DNA of 64,000 bases from an uncultured Bryobacterales bacterium (GCA_951813605.1 OX638379.1:542139-606138), one strand, 5' to 3'. Numbered from the stretch's first letter, positions 10,180 to 20,087 are shown. The notes: generated by a model not told the origin, from the letters alone. Program-made: numbers and translations.

Positions 10180-11973
10180 CTAAACGGTGTAGCCGCCAGC
10201 CGCAAGCACCCGCGCTGCGATACGATCGCGCGCAGCCGGCAAGTCCTCTGGCAGCGCTCTCGAGAGGCTCTCAAATGAGGCGTATCCGCGCTCGAGCTCG
10301 CTTCCTTCGCAGCAGGAGCCCAAGACCAGGCTGCCCTGTTGCCGCATCGCTCCGATCATCTGTTGGGTGTGCACTGTGAGCATGTCTTGCGCATTGGCAC
10401 CTAGCCCTGCCTCCCGAAGCTTCTCTGCCCGGAGAAGCGCGGATTCAGCCGCATACACGCCTGCGAGCATATCGGCGATCGCGGCGCACACCTCCTGCTG
10501 TTTTGCCAGACTGGTTCCGAACCGCTGGTAAGCCAAGCCAGCTATTGAGAGGGTGCTCCTTTTCGATCTCTCGACGAGGTCGCGATGTCTCGAAAGCGAA
10601 TCGAGCGACTGGGCCTCCGTCGAAGCGCTTGCACTCCTCGATGCGCATTGCGCGATTGCTGCCAGCAGGTCGAGCCGCCCTTGGCCCGCACGCTTGAAGA
10701 GCATGTCCGTCGTCAGAAGACGGTTGATCTCGTTGGTTCCCTCGAAAATGCGGTTGATGCGCGAGTCGCGGTACCCGCGCTCGACTGCGTAATCCTCGTG
10801 GTAGCCATAGCCCCCGTGCACCTGGACGGCCTCGTCGGCGACAAAGTCCATCGCTTCCGAGAGATAGACTTTAGCAACCGAGCACTCGATAGCGTACTCC
10901 TCGACGGCTTGGAGAGCGATCTTGGCCGCTCCCGGCGCGTCCCAGGAGAACGTGTCTAACCGTGCGTCGATCATTCCCGAAGTCCTGTAGACCATGGCTT
11001 CACCCGCAAAGGTCCGAACAGCCATGTCGGCAAGTTTCTGGCGTATCATGCCGAATTGCGCGATCGGCCGACCGAACGCCTTTCGCTGGGAGCCGTAGGA
11101 GGCGGCCTCTGCGATCAGATCCTTGCTGCCGCCTACGCAAGCGGCTGCCAGTTCCAGCCGCCCCATGTTAAGGACATTGAACGCGATCACGTGACCTCGC
11201 CCGACTTGGCCTAATACGTTCTCGACCGGCACTCGAACGTTGTCGAGGTAAAGCGCGGTTGTCGAGCTGCCGCGGAGGCCCATCTTGTGCTCTTCCGCAC
11301 CAGTCTTGACTCCATCCCACGACCGCTCGACCAGAAAGGCTGTGAACTTCTCGCCGGATACTTTCGCGAAGACTGTGTAAAGATCGGCCCATCCCCCGTT
11401 CGAGATCCACATCTTTTGCCCGTTCAGCACGTAGTGCCTGCCGTCCGGGGTTAGCTCCGCGCGCGTCAGCGACGCGAGCGAGTCGCTTCCCGCATGCGGT
11501 TCGCTCAGACAGTAGGCTCCTATCAGCTCAGCCGCCACTAGTCGCGGCAAGTATTTGCGCTTCTGCTCCTGGCTTCCGAAAAATACGATCGGCAGCGTAC
11601 CGATTCCGGCGTGCGCGCCGTAGGTCGTGGAGAACGAAGCGTACGATCCCAGCCGCTCCGCGACCAGCATTTGCGTCGTAATGTCCATTTCCAGACCGTC
11701 ATAGCGCTCGGGTACGAGGACTCCGAGCAATCCGATCTCAGCAGAGCTCTCGATTAGCGAGCGTGCGAGCCCTTCCTGCTTGCGCTCGAAGTCCGCGACC
11801 CTGGGAAGGACTTCCTCGCCCATGAAGCGATCTGTAGTCGCTTTCACTTGGAGTTGCGATTCGGTGAAGTCTTCCGGAGTGAGCACATGCTGGGCGGGAA
11901 CATTTTCGATCAGAAAGCTGCCGCCCGGCGGGGCGGCCACCTTGGTACGGGGGACGCTATCTATGAGTGCCAT
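10180..11973 (-). CDS. Acyl-CoA dehydrogenase, long/very-long-chain type
   Basis: A 597-residue flavoenzyme catalysing the first step of fatty acid beta-oxidation. Residues about 35-420 carry the usual three ACAD domains: YCLSEPHAGSD and KMWISNGGWADLY around the FAD/substrate site, QVHGGYGYHEDY, and RIFEGTNEINRLL with the catalytic glutamate. The extra C-terminal helical region of about 170 residues is as in VLCAD/ACAD9-like enzymes rather than the 380-residue short forms. CGGAG lies about 8 bases before the ATG. It follows holB on the same strand after an 86-base gap and could be read through from it, although the functions are unrelated. No electron-transfer flavoprotein gene is in the window. 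Confidence 0.93.
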   Translation of the reverse strand: MALIDSVPRTKVAAPPGGSFLIENVPAQHVLTPEDFTESQLQVKATTDRFMGEEVLPRVADFERKQEGLARSLIESSAEIGLLGVLVPERYDGLEMDITTQMLVAERLGSYASFSTTYGAHAGIGTLPIVFFGSQEQKRKYLPRLVAAELIGAYCLSEPHAGSDSLASLTRAELTPDGRHYVLNGQKMWISNGGWADLYTVFAKVSGEKFTAFLVERSWDGVKTGAEEHKMGLRGSSTTALYLDNVRVPVENVLGQVGRGHVIAFNVLNMGRLELAAACVGGSKDLIAEAASYGSQRKAFGRPIAQFGMIRQKLADMAVRTFAGEAMVYRTSGMIDARLDTFSWDAPGAAKIALQAVEEYAIECSVAKVYLSEAMDFVADEAVQVHGGYGYHEDYAVERGYRDSRINRIFEGTNEINRLLTTDMLFKRAGQGRLDLLAAIAQCASRSASASTEAQSLDSLSRHRDLVERSKRSTLSIAGLAYQRFGTSLAKQQEVCAAIADMLAGVYAAESALLRAEKLREAGLGANAQDMLTVHTQQMIGAMRQQGSLVLGSCCEGSELERGYASFESLSRALPEDLPAARDRIAARVLAAGGYTV

Positions 11974-12059
11974 CGGGATCTCCGTTGCTTCAGTTTAAGG
12001 GTGCGTCGACTTTAAGAGGTGCGGTCTCGAGAGGGTTGCGCCGCAACATGCGCAATTCC

Positions 12060-13133
12060 CTACTTCCGCATCGACAAGGCATATGCTTCTAAGGCGATTT
12101 GCTTCTGGATGTTTGTCTGCTGCAACTGCTCCAACATGTCGAGGGCAGCGACGGCACGTTCCGTCCAAGCGAAGGTTGACTGGCCCGCCAGCTGTGCCAG
12201 CTCAGTCGCGATGTCTCGGTGAGTCAAGCCGTCCTTGACTTTCAGGTGCAGGCGTAGAAGGTCACGGAGCAGCGAGGACAGCATTTCCGCCAGCACGTCG
12301 ATACTCTCCGCCTGCTTACGGGCGATGGCATCCATCTCACTCGCCAACTGCACGAATTCCCCCTTCGCGAGCGCCGTTCGGACAAGTGCGAGCATCGCCT
12401 TCCGTCTTGCGAGGAATTCGGCTACATCGATGGACAAAGCAACACCGGGACTGCCCCGGGACCAAGCGCCGACTTGCTTCCGGAGTGAATCCGAAATGTC
12501 CTCGCGAGTATTCAGAAAGATCTCGATCTCAGCCGGGGACAGAGCGTCGAAATAGAACGGGATCGATCGTGACCGAATCGTTGCTGGGAGCAGGTACGGG
12601 TTCACAGAGGTCAGGATGATCGTCAGGTTCGGAGCCGGTTCCTCGAGGGTCTTCAGCAGCGCGTTTGCTGCCTCCGAGTTGGCTCGCTCCGCATTCTTGA
12701 TTACAAAGATCCTGCGACGTCCCTCGGATGGGCTAAGGCGGGCCTGGTTGCGCAGGAGCCGGGCTTGGTCAATCCCGATGATTCGCATCGGGCCGTCTGG
12801 CGGAAAGATGAGCACATCCGGATGGGTGGCGACGATGAGCGGATTCTCCGATCGCTTGGCTGCTGGCAGCTTGCGACGGTCGGCGAGGATCTTGCGGTAC
12901 TCCTGCTTGGAGAGGTCAGCGGCAAGGATTCGCTGGCACGGGGAGCAATCTCCGCAGGGCTTGCCAGGACCGATCGAGCAGTTGATCCCTGCCGCCAAGT
13001 GACGAGCGAGCGTCGTTTTGCCGACGCCTGCCTGTCCCGCAAAAAGCAGCGTTTGTGGCAAACGCCCTTCCGAGACCATTCGCCAAAGGGAGTCGGCGAT
13101 CCTCTGATGACCGATGAGGGTAGGAGCGGGCAT
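12060..13133 (-). CDS. holB: DNA polymerase III subunit delta'
   Basis: A clamp-loader AAA+ subunit of 357 residues. Walker A (GQAGVGKTT) is at residues 33-41. A zinc-binding set of cysteines lies at 52, 60, 63 and 66 (CSIGPGKPCGDCSPC), as in DnaX/HolB. The region around residues 120-165 carries the Walker B/sensor area (RRIFVIKNAERANSEAANALL, LKTLEEPAP). The gene begins five bases after the tmk stop, the common tmk-holB arrangement, which supports the assignment over a DnaX fragment. There is an unusually long insert between the zinc cysteines and sensor 1 (about residues 70-105). Confidence 0.93.
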   Translation of the reverse strand: MPAPTLIGHQRIADSLWRMVSEGRLPQTLLFAGQAGVGKTTLARHLAAGINCSIGPGKPCGDCSPCQRILAADLSKQEYRKILADRRKLPAAKRSENPLIVATHPDVLIFPPDGPMRIIGIDQARLLRNQARLSPSEGRRRIFVIKNAERANSEAANALLKTLEEPAPNLTIILTSVNPYLLPATIRSRSIPFYFDALSPAEIEIFLNTREDISDSLRKQVGAWSRGSPGVALSIDVAEFLARRKAMLALVRTALAKGEFVQLASEMDAIARKQAESIDVLAEMLSSLLRDLLRLHLKVKDGLTHRDIATELAQLAGQSTFAWTERAVAALDMLEQLQQTNIQKQIALEAYALSMRK

Positions 13134-13138
13134 GGATA

Positions 13139-13801
13139 CTAGGCACCGCAGAGGCCGCGGCTCTGAAGAGCGGGCAAGACGGAACTAAGGACTTTCCAAG
13201 CAACGTCCCTTGCTGGTCCGTTCGCGTCGATCCGTAGCACTCGCTCGGGATCGGCCTCGTGAAGTGACGCGTATCCCTGGCGAACAATCGAGAAGAATCT
13301 CATCGATTCGGATTCCATCAAGCTCTCGTCGACGGCTTGTTTCTCGTTCCTGGCCCTAGCACGTGCGATCGCGGTAAAAGGGTCGACATCGAGCCAAAGC
13401 GTCAGGTCCGGCTGGAAACCGTCGCAGGCGAACTCGCTCAGCCGCAGCACACGCTCCGCGCCCAGATCTCGACCGTAGCCTTGATAGGCGACGGTGGCAT
13501 CGGTGAAGCGGTCTGAAATCACTACCTTGCCCGCAGAAAGTGCGGGGGTTATGACCTCCTCCAGGTTCTGCACACGTGAGGCAAAGTACAGCAGCAACTC
13601 CGTCGTTGGGTGCAGTTCGGAGTTGGCTGAGTCAAGCAGGATAGCCCGGATCATGCGTCCGACACGAGTGCCGCCCGGCTCCTGAGCTAGGACCGGGGCA
13701 AGGCCCCGTTCCTGCAATGCAGTGGCTAGCCTACCGATCTGGGTTGTCTTGCCCGATCCGTCGATCCCCTCGAAACTGAGGAAGAACCCCTGCCCTGCCA
13801 A
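13139..13801 (-). CDS. tmk: Thymidylate kinase
   Basis: Phosphorylates dTMP to dTDP with ATP (cytoplasm). The P-loop FEGIDGSGKTTQ is at about residues 8-19, the DR motif in SDRFTDATVAYQG and the dTMP-site QEPGGTRVG. I start the gene at TTG 13801, giving 220 residues, the usual family length. The longest in-frame start (14062) would overlap nagA by over 200 bases and add 87 residues with no family match. TTG 13801 falls 37 bases after the nagA stop. No strong ribosome binding site is visible, so coupling to nagA is possible. holB follows after five bases. Confidence 0.92.
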   Translation of the reverse strand: MAGQGFFLSFEGIDGSGKTTQIGRLATALQERGLAPVLAQEPGGTRVGRMIRAILLDSANSELHPTTELLLYFASRVQNLEEVITPALSAGKVVISDRFTDATVAYQGYGRDLGAERVLRLSEFACDGFQPDLTLWLDVDPFTAIARARARNEKQAVDESLMESESMRFFSIVRQGYASLHEADPERVLRIDANGPARDVAWKVLSSVLPALQSRGLCGA

Positions 13802-13838
13802 ATTGCAAGTATATCCCGCGCCGCAAGGGCTTCCTGCG

Positions 13839-14969
13839 TCACACCGTGATGGTCCGCTCCACTTCAACGCGTCCTTCAGTGCTGAGGCGAAATACTGTGA
13901 AATCGGCGGCTTGGCCCGGCTCCAGGTAACCGCTGCGATCCTCGAGCCCCATGGCCTTCCCTGGGTTTGAGCTAGCGAGGCGCGTTGATTGGAACAGAGC
14001 GAGCCCCGCGAAACGCATTGAATTCTCGATGCCGCGGTCCATACTAAGGGCCGAGCCGGCAAGGCGCCTGCTGCTGGCGAGCTCGACTCGCTGTTCCGGC
14101 AACAGTTCGACCTCCTGTTCGCCTAGCTTGTACAGGCCCGGACGGCAATGGGCGGGTGCGACAGCGTCGGTCACCAAGATCGCCTTGTCCGGGCCCTTCG
14201 CGCGGATGGCAATCTTGGCAAAGGGAGGCGGAAGATGGATTCCGTCGACGATCAATCCGGCGTACAGCCGGTCGTCAGCCAATTGATGGATTATGTAGTT
14301 GTCGTGTCGCGGCACCATGGAGGCGGCGCCGTTGCCAAGGTGGGTGCTCATGGTGGCACCGGCCTTTATCGCGTCGGCGATCTGCGAGGCTGTGGCGTCC
14401 GTGTGGCCGATGGAGACCACGACGCCGGACGCAACCATGTGCTCGATCACCGCGGGAGCCTCTGCGTGCTCAGGGCTTAGCGTCACTAGCCGGACGTTCC
14501 CTTCTGCAGCTTCCTGGAAGCGCTCGAACTCCCCCACGGTGGGAGGTCGGACATGGGGCTTCGGATGTGCTCCGCGAGGACCGTCGCGCGGCGAGATCCA
14601 AGGCCCTTCGACGTGGAAGCCGAGCATGGCGCCTCCGTTTGCCAAATCCCTCCTAGCCCGCGCAAGGTTGCACAGCGAGCCGATCATGTCTTGCCGGGAA
14701 CCCGTGATAACAGTTGGGTACAAGCGCGCAACTCCAGTCGAGCGCTGGATATCGATCGATCTGGCAATTTGATCCGCAGGTGAGGCCGGATCGTTGTAGT
14801 CGACGCCTGCAAAGCCGTTCACCTGTAGGTCGATCCAGCCCGGGGACACGAAGGGGCCCGCCGATTCGTCGGAAAGTCTCACGTGCTCGACGAGCCCGCC
14901 CTTCGTCTCGATGTCGATAGCCTGATTGGTTGACGGGTGGATCCCGCGCACATTCATTTGTCCAAACAC
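13839..14969 (-). CDS. nagA: N-acetylglucosamine-6-phosphate deacetylase-like amidohydrolase
   Basis: A 376-residue amidohydrolase that would remove acetate from GlcNAc-6-phosphate during amino-sugar or cell-wall recycling. Visible motifs are SPGWIDLQVNG (NagA-type Q-x-N instead of H-x-H), GFHVEGPWIS with the metal-binding glutamate, SIGHTDA, and VTDAVAPA with the catalytic aspartate. The usual THLFNAM reads STHLGNGAA here, a departure in the substrate loop. The start is GTG 14969; ATG 14957 in the same frame is equally possible. It heads a minus-strand run nagA-tmk-holB. No nagB or phosphotransferase gene is nearby. Confidence 0.88.
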   Translation of the reverse strand: MFGQMNVRGIHPSTNQAIDIETKGGLVEHVRLSDESAGPFVSPGWIDLQVNGFAGVDYNDPASPADQIARSIDIQRSTGVARLYPTVITGSRQDMIGSLCNLARARRDLANGGAMLGFHVEGPWISPRDGPRGAHPKPHVRPPTVGEFERFQEAAEGNVRLVTLSPEHAEAPAVIEHMVASGVVVSIGHTDATASQIADAIKAGATMSTHLGNGAASMVPRHDNYIIHQLADDRLYAGLIVDGIHLPPPFAKIAIRAKGPDKAILVTDAVAPAHCRPGLYKLGEQEVELLPEQRVELASSRRLAGSALSMDRGIENSMRFAGLALFQSTRLASSNPGKAMGLEDRSGYLEPGQAADFTVFRLSTEGRVEVERTITV

Positions 14970-16189
14970 CCCGTGAAATTCGAAATCGTGAGAGGGCCGC
15001 TATTCTCGAAAGCCGGATCGTCTGCGCCTGGCTCGAGCCCGGCCGCATTGTTTCCGGCGATTGACTCGAGTCTCATGGACGCGCTTGCTGGCGGAGCCTC
15101 TCTACGGGAGCCGGAGCCAATTCTCCTGTGCATCCCCCGTCAAGTCAGTCAGTGTACCCTTGGCGAAGGCGATCCCATTGCCGCTCGCTTGACTCCATCC
15201 GAGCACTCGCCCGAGTCTTGCAATCTGCCGGCAGGGAAAGACCAGTGACACTCCAATGCTCCCGGTGATCCGAGGCCAGGAAGACGATCGTGGACTCTGG
15301 CCGTATCTGCTCCTGGCATCCGCTGAACCCGTTCGCTGCCGTCCGAGCAACATACAGAACTCGCCGAAGAGCGCCGCGCTTATCTTCAAGCTCTGCTGGT
15401 GAGCGCGCAGGTCGCAGGCGGTATCCCCCTTCTCGGAAAGAATTCTCGGCCCAGGAGTCGCGACCATCCGCAGGGAAACAATAAATACCGAATGTGCCAA
15501 CGGCATCGCGGAACTCACCTATTCCGTCGAATCCCCATTATGAAGTGGTTGGCCGGGTCTGTCCCTGCTCCCTTTCCTCGCGGAGACCGGGGGCTTCGTA
15601 GCGTCCCGCCAGGGCTTGGAGAACGTTCGCGCACACCGGTCCCCTTTTTCAATGCGCGATACCGGCTTTCCATGCCATGCACTTCCTTTGCTCCTAGCAC
15701 GGTGGTCGCAAGTCCCCAATACGAATACTAATTCCTGTTGGTGAGACTGGTGGAACCAAAGCCATTGGCTCGCAATCCATGATGCGCTCTTACCCTCTTG
15801 GGGGGCTGTTACGTCATGCATTCAGAACCGATGCCTTGCCGATCCGGACTTGAGACTCGAGAGGCGCAGCTGTGTGAGATGTGTATCGCAACGGAAATGC
15901 AACGCGCGGCCAGTTTCGTGACACGTCGCGTGGTCCGCTTGCTACGGAACTTCCGGCTTGGCCTCGCCGTGCGAACCCCAGTGCTCTGCCCGATGCCTGT
16001 CGGATCGGGTGCGGTTCGCTACGCTGCCCGATTTGCAACCGGCTTAGGTCGAGCGGCTATCGTGCTCTGCCGCTCTTGCCATCGGCCGCTTGACCGGCTG
16101 CGACGCGAAAGGCTACATTGGTTGCTACTCTTGAGCAGGAGGGATGGGTTCCCGAGTCGTTCGGACTCTTCGCTCAGGTGAAGCGTCTT
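14970..16189. other. Long spacer with unassigned open frames
   Basis: 1.2 kb between divergent nagA and the small membrane protein gene. Minus-strand frames within about 15.1-15.5 kb have a partly protein-like composition but no start signal, no motif and no family I recognise. They may be remnants of a lost gene. No RNA gene or repeat was seen. Confidence 0.4.
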
Positions 16190-16621
16190 ATGCCTAAGTT
16201 GTTTGAAATACTAGCGATCGCAGTGCATCTGTGCCTAGGCCTCTTGTGTTTCGCGCTGGGGATCCTTGGCTGGATCGCCCGCGGAGATATGTACGTTCCG
16301 GTAGTGCCAGTTGCTCCCGAAAACGTCGCTACGTCTCTGGTCTTTGCCGGGGCGTTCGCGATTCTAGCCGTTGGCTTGGCTATCCGAGGCGGGGGATGGA
16401 GCAGTTTCCTGATGCTGGTTTGGTCGGTCGGACTGGTGGCGGTTCTAGGCTCGACTGTGTTCCGCGGTGGCTTTCGGTTCGATGGGATGACAGACCTCGC
16501 AACGTACTGGTGGATGTTCGTAGGTTCCCTGGTCCTACTGTATGCAGCGTGGCTGCGATTCCGGAGGCGCCCGCGATATGGGATTGGATCTCAAGCCTAC
16601 ATGCGCCGACCGCTAGGCTAG
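16190..16621 (+). CDS. Small integral membrane protein, function unknown
   Basis: A 143-residue protein with four predicted membrane segments at about residues 5-28, 45-64, 70-90 and 108-126, ending in a basic tail (RFRRRPRYG). I place the start at ATG 16190, which has AGGTGA about 8 bases upstream. The longer frame from TTG 16118 adds 24 residues that do not look membrane-related. I do not recognise a family. Composition and hydrophobic pattern make it a believable gene. It stands alone, with long spacers on both sides. Confidence 0.65.
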   Translation: MPKLFEILAIAVHLCLGLLCFALGILGWIARGDMYVPVVPVAPENVATSLVFAGAFAILAVGLAIRGGGWSSFLMLVWSVGLVAVLGSTVFRGGFRFDGMTDLATYWWMFVGSLVLLYAAWLRFRRRPRYGIGSQAYMRRPLG

Positions 16622-17012
16622 ATTACAGTGACGCAGTCGCGGGATCTAGCGGGCGGGCGCTCGTCACCGAATCGTCTGTTGACCGTGCCGCGACCGGAAG
16701 CGGCGGAGTCCATTCTCCCAGTCACAATTGGGCTGGGCTATGCGCCCGGCGCGGCAACGGGGAGAAAACGTAGCGCGGCCATGGGCAGAGCCGCTCAAGG
16801 ATTTCAGGTGAGGCTCGCGTGAGGTCAGGTTGCCGCTGGACTCTGTCAGTCCGGCAGCATGCTTATTCTTCGAAGCCCGCTGGCGCGCCAAGCTTTCCAG
16901 GGCAGCAGCGAATGCCTGCGCCGCCTACTGCGAATTCTGTGGACAGCAGGGCGTCTTTGGCAGCGCTGAAGCTTAGCGAACCCAGGTTTGGATCATAATA
17001 TCCATAGGTTTA
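16622..17012. other. Spacer; possible promoter just before the next gene
   Basis: 391 bases with no recognised gene. The AT-rich stretch GATCATAATATCCATAG at about 16991-17007 stands out in this GC-rich sequence and could hold the -10 element of the 17013 gene, giving a very short leader. Confidence 0.35.
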
Positions 17013-18179
17013 GTGGCGATGGATGTATTCGATCAAGTGCGAGACGCGTTGGAATCAGGCGATGTCGAGGCCGGCTTCGACTTGGCTGTCGAGCGATTCC
17101 TCGGCGAGCGATCCTACCCGTTGATATTCGAGGCTCGCCTGATGAAGGCCCGCTACCAGCTTGGAATGCCTCTGATCCAGACCTCTCCGTGGCGCGACCT
17201 GAGCCCGGACGTGCAGGCCGCGTACGAGAAGGCGACAGTCACAGCCGCACGAGAAGTCGGCACGCTCTTCCTTGCCGACGGCGAGATTGGCCGAGCTTGG
17301 CCGTACTTTCGGGCAATTGGAGACAAGGCAGAGGTGCGGGCAGCGATTGAAGCCTGCAACGATGCCGCGGCAGGCGAGGCCCTCGATGGCCTGATCGAAG
17401 TCGCCTATCACGAGCAGGTGAATCCCAAGAAAGGCTTCGAACTCATTCTGGAGCACTACGGTACCTGCCGCGCGATCACGAACTTTTCTCAGTATCCGGT
17501 GGAGGAGGGGCGAGCGGACTGTGCTCAACTGCTGGCCGAGAACGTCCACTCCGAACTGCTCTCGAACATCAAGTACGCCGTGACCCAGAAGGAAGGAACA
17601 GATCCCGCCGGAGATGACCTAGCCGCCATTGTGTGCGGTCGTGACTGGCTGTTCGAAGGCAATGCCTACTACTTGGACACGTCGCATGTCTCTTCGCTGG
17701 TCCAGATGGCCCCTTCCATAGACCGCCGCGCGACGCTCGAGCTACTGTACGGACTGACCGAATACGGCAAGCGGCTTGGCGAAATGTACCAGTTTCCAGG
17801 CAACCCTCCGTTCGAGAACGTCTTCAAGGACTACGGCATCTACATCCGCACGGCGCTCGGGCGTGATGTCGAGAGCGGCCTTGCCCACTTCCGCGAGAAG
17901 GTCGAGACCTGCGATCCCCACGTTGCCGGCACGACGCCTGCGCAAGTGCTCGTAAACCTCTTGGTCCGAATCGGAAGGCCTGGTGAAGCCGCGGACGTGG
18001 CTCTGGAACACCTCTCCGAGGCTGATCCGCAATTCCTGACATGCCCCAACGCCCTGCAGCTCTGCCAGATGGCCGGGGATTACGGACGCTTGGCGGAAGT
18101 TTCCCGAAAGCGTCGGGATCTCTTGAGCTTCGCCGCGGCGACAATGCAGGCAGGTGTAGGGGGGCCCGCCGGAGCGTAG
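17013..18179 (+). CDS. Conserved-looking soluble protein of unknown function
   Basis: 388 residues, no signal peptide or membrane segment, acidic, and rich in helix-forming stretches with repeated pairs that resemble TPR/HEAT-like helices (for example residues 90-130 and 290-370). Residues about 205-330 are better ordered in composition (CGRDWLFEGNAYYLDTSH, EYGKRLGEMYQFPGNPPFENVF) and may form the core. I do not recognise the family. The start is GTG 17013 (AGG close upstream) or ATG 17019. The gene is a clean, full-length frame with the same codon use as its neighbours. The 411-base gap to the next gene argues against an operon with it. Confidence 0.75.
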   Translation: MAMDVFDQVRDALESGDVEAGFDLAVERFLGERSYPLIFEARLMKARYQLGMPLIQTSPWRDLSPDVQAAYEKATVTAAREVGTLFLADGEIGRAWPYFRAIGDKAEVRAAIEACNDAAAGEALDGLIEVAYHEQVNPKKGFELILEHYGTCRAITNFSQYPVEEGRADCAQLLAENVHSELLSNIKYAVTQKEGTDPAGDDLAAIVCGRDWLFEGNAYYLDTSHVSSLVQMAPSIDRRATLELLYGLTEYGKRLGEMYQFPGNPPFENVFKDYGIYIRTALGRDVESGLAHFREKVETCDPHVAGTTPAQVLVNLLVRIGRPGEAADVALEHLSEADPQFLTCPNALQLCQMAGDYGRLAEVSRKRRDLLSFAAATMQAGVGGPAGA

Positions 18180-18590
18180 AGGCCAAGCTTCGCCGGCCCC
18201 GCCGCTACTCGTTTTGCAGCCTGAGCGTCTGGCCGGCGCTTGGGTTCCAGTGAGCCCGAGTTCGTCCGAGCGCACTCCTTCTCGGCTGCCGGTCACTCGC
18301 GGAACTTTAGTGGGCAGGGCAAGACCGATGCCTGATTCGGCGTCAGTGGATGCATGAGAAGGGCATCGCAGGAGAGAATCGGTCCGCACGGGAATCTGTC
18401 TTGCACCGGTCTCGAAGCTCATTGGCAGCAGGGATGCGCAGCCGCTGCCGTTGTGGCCCGCATTATCTGCGCGGCGGCCATTGGCCACAGTTTGTTCGAA
18501 CGGCCGAGACCGGTCGAGCCGGCCGCCCTCGGCATTGCGGTGACGTCAAGGCAAATCGCTTGGGCGTAGCACCTTCAGTACCATAGAAGC
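18180..18590. other. Spacer with no recognised gene
   Basis: 411 bases between the unknown soluble protein and the glycolate oxidase gene. Short frames on both strands lack start signals and motifs. No clear terminator was found after 18179. Confidence 0.4.
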
Positions 18591-20024
18591 GTGCTACCCC
18601 AAGCTGCCATCCGGGACCTGCAGCATGTCGTAGGCGAGCGCGCTGTTCTCCACCGAGACCAGGATTTGCTCCTGTACGAATATGACGGAAGCATCGACAA
18701 GGGGCGCCCCGAATGCGTAGTTTTTCCACGCACGACCGAGGACGTCGTCGAAATCGTGCGGATTGCTGCCGATTACTCGCTTCCCTTGGTTGGCCGGGGG
18801 GCCGGCACCGGACTCAGCGGAGGCGTGATTCCGACGTGCGGAGGCGTCATGATCGGCTTCTCGCGCATGAACAAGATCCTTGAGATCGATCTCGAGAACG
18901 AGTGCGCGGTCGTCCAGCCCGGCGTGGTCAATCTGGACATCACGCGCGCAGTGCAGGGCAGGGGCTACTACTACGCTCCGGATCCTTCCTCCCAAAAGGC
19001 ATGCACGATCGGTGGAAACGTCGCGGAGAATGCCGGAGGCCCCCACACGCTGATCTACGGCGTGACGACTAACCACGTTCTGGGAATCGAAGCCGTCCTG
19101 CCGGACGGCACGGTTCTGAATGCAGGCGGCAAGGAACAAGACCTGCCAGGCTACGACCTCCGCGGCTTGCTAACCGGCTCCGAAGGAACGATGGCTTTGG
19201 TTACGAAGGTCATCGTTCGCCTCATGCGCTCGCCCGAAGCGGTCGAGACGCTGCTGGCGATTTATGAGCGAGCCGACGACGCCGCTTCGACAGTCGGCGA
19301 GCTTACCGATCGGGCCATTACTCCCGCAGCCGTCGAGATGCTCGACGGCGTGATGCTGCGCATGGTGGAGGAAGCGACCCGGGCGGGCTTTCCGATGGAT
19401 GCGGAAGCAGTGCTTCTGATCGAGTTGGAGGGTGTTCGCGAGGCGGTAGCCGAACAATTGGAGCTAGTGAATTCTGTCTGTCTAGAGTGTCGCGCGCGCG
19501 AAGTCCGAGTCGCCAAGAGCGCAGACGAGCGCGCTCTCCTGTGGAAGGGGCGCAAGAATGCTTTTGGGGCAGTTGGCAGGGTTAGCCCGACGTACTACGT
19601 ACAGGACGGCGTCGTTCCGCGCACGCGGATCGCCGATACCCTAAGGCACATTTACAGGGTTTCCGAGAGGTACGGCCTTACGATCAGCAACATATTCCAT
19701 GCGGGTGACGGGAATATGCATCCGATCATCCTCTTCGACCCGCGCAGCGAGGATGAGACGAGGCGCACTCGCGAAGCCGGTGAAGACATACTCCGCTATT
19801 GCATCGAAGTTGGCGGCGCGATCACGGGCGAGCATGGCGTGGGCATGGAAAAGAACGAACTCATGCCCCTGCTATTCGCCGAGGACAGCTTGGAGCAGAT
19901 GGAGCGCCTGATGCGCATTTTCAATCCGGACGGTCGCTTGAACCCGGGCAAGATCCTGCCGACGGGAAAGGGATGCTTGGAGATTCGCCCGCCAGCGGCC
20001 CCGCACAAGGCGGTCATATGGTAG
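18591..20024 (+). CDS. glcD: FAD-linked oxidase, glycolate oxidase GlcD / D-lactate dehydrogenase type
   Basis: A 477-residue cytoplasmic FAD enzyme of the VAO/PCMH family that oxidises glycolate or D-2-hydroxyacids. The FAD-binding region has VGRGAGTGLSGG and GGNVAENAGGPHTLIYG. The C-terminal oxidase domain has IFHAGDGNMHP and GGAITGEHGVGMEKN with the metal/substrate histidines. Length is typical of GlcD (about 480-500). The start is GTG. The usual partners glcE and glcF are not next to it, so the electron acceptor subunit must be elsewhere or the substrate differs; D-lactate dehydrogenase is the main alternative. Confidence 0.9.
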   Translation: MLPQAAIRDLQHVVGERAVLHRDQDLLLYEYDGSIDKGRPECVVFPRTTEDVVEIVRIAADYSLPLVGRGAGTGLSGGVIPTCGGVMIGFSRMNKILEIDLENECAVVQPGVVNLDITRAVQGRGYYYAPDPSSQKACTIGGNVAENAGGPHTLIYGVTTNHVLGIEAVLPDGTVLNAGGKEQDLPGYDLRGLLTGSEGTMALVTKVIVRLMRSPEAVETLLAIYERADDAASTVGELTDRAITPAAVEMLDGVMLRMVEEATRAGFPMDAEAVLLIELEGVREAVAEQLELVNSVCLECRAREVRVAKSADERALLWKGRKNAFGAVGRVSPTYYVQDGVVPRTRIADTLRHIYRVSERYGLTISNIFHAGDGNMHPIILFDPRSEDETRRTREAGEDILRYCIEVGGAITGEHGVGMEKNELMPLLFAEDSLEQMERLMRIFNPDGRLNPGKILPTGKGCLEIRPPAAPHKAVIW

Positions 20025-20073
20025 TCGGCGGCGGCCTGTGCATTCCGCGCGAGTGAGACTCCTGGGCCAGGGG

Positions 20074-20087
20074 CACTGCCGGCAGTG
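20074..20087. repeat. Perfect 14-bp palindrome between glcD and the peptidase gene
   Basis: CACTGCCGGCAGTG is a perfect inverted repeat without spacer, 50 bases after the glcD stop and about 70 before the M28 gene. It could be an operator for a dimeric regulator or part of a weak terminator. No T-tract follows. Confidence 0.3.

Noticed and set aside
10012..10278. 88-residue plus-strand frame overlapping the acyl-CoA dehydrogenase end
   Set aside because: No ribosome binding site, no family, and overlaps a certain gene.
13802..14062. Longer N-terminus for thymidylate kinase
   Set aside because: It would overlap nagA by over 200 bases and adds residues with no family match; TTG 13801 gives the standard length.
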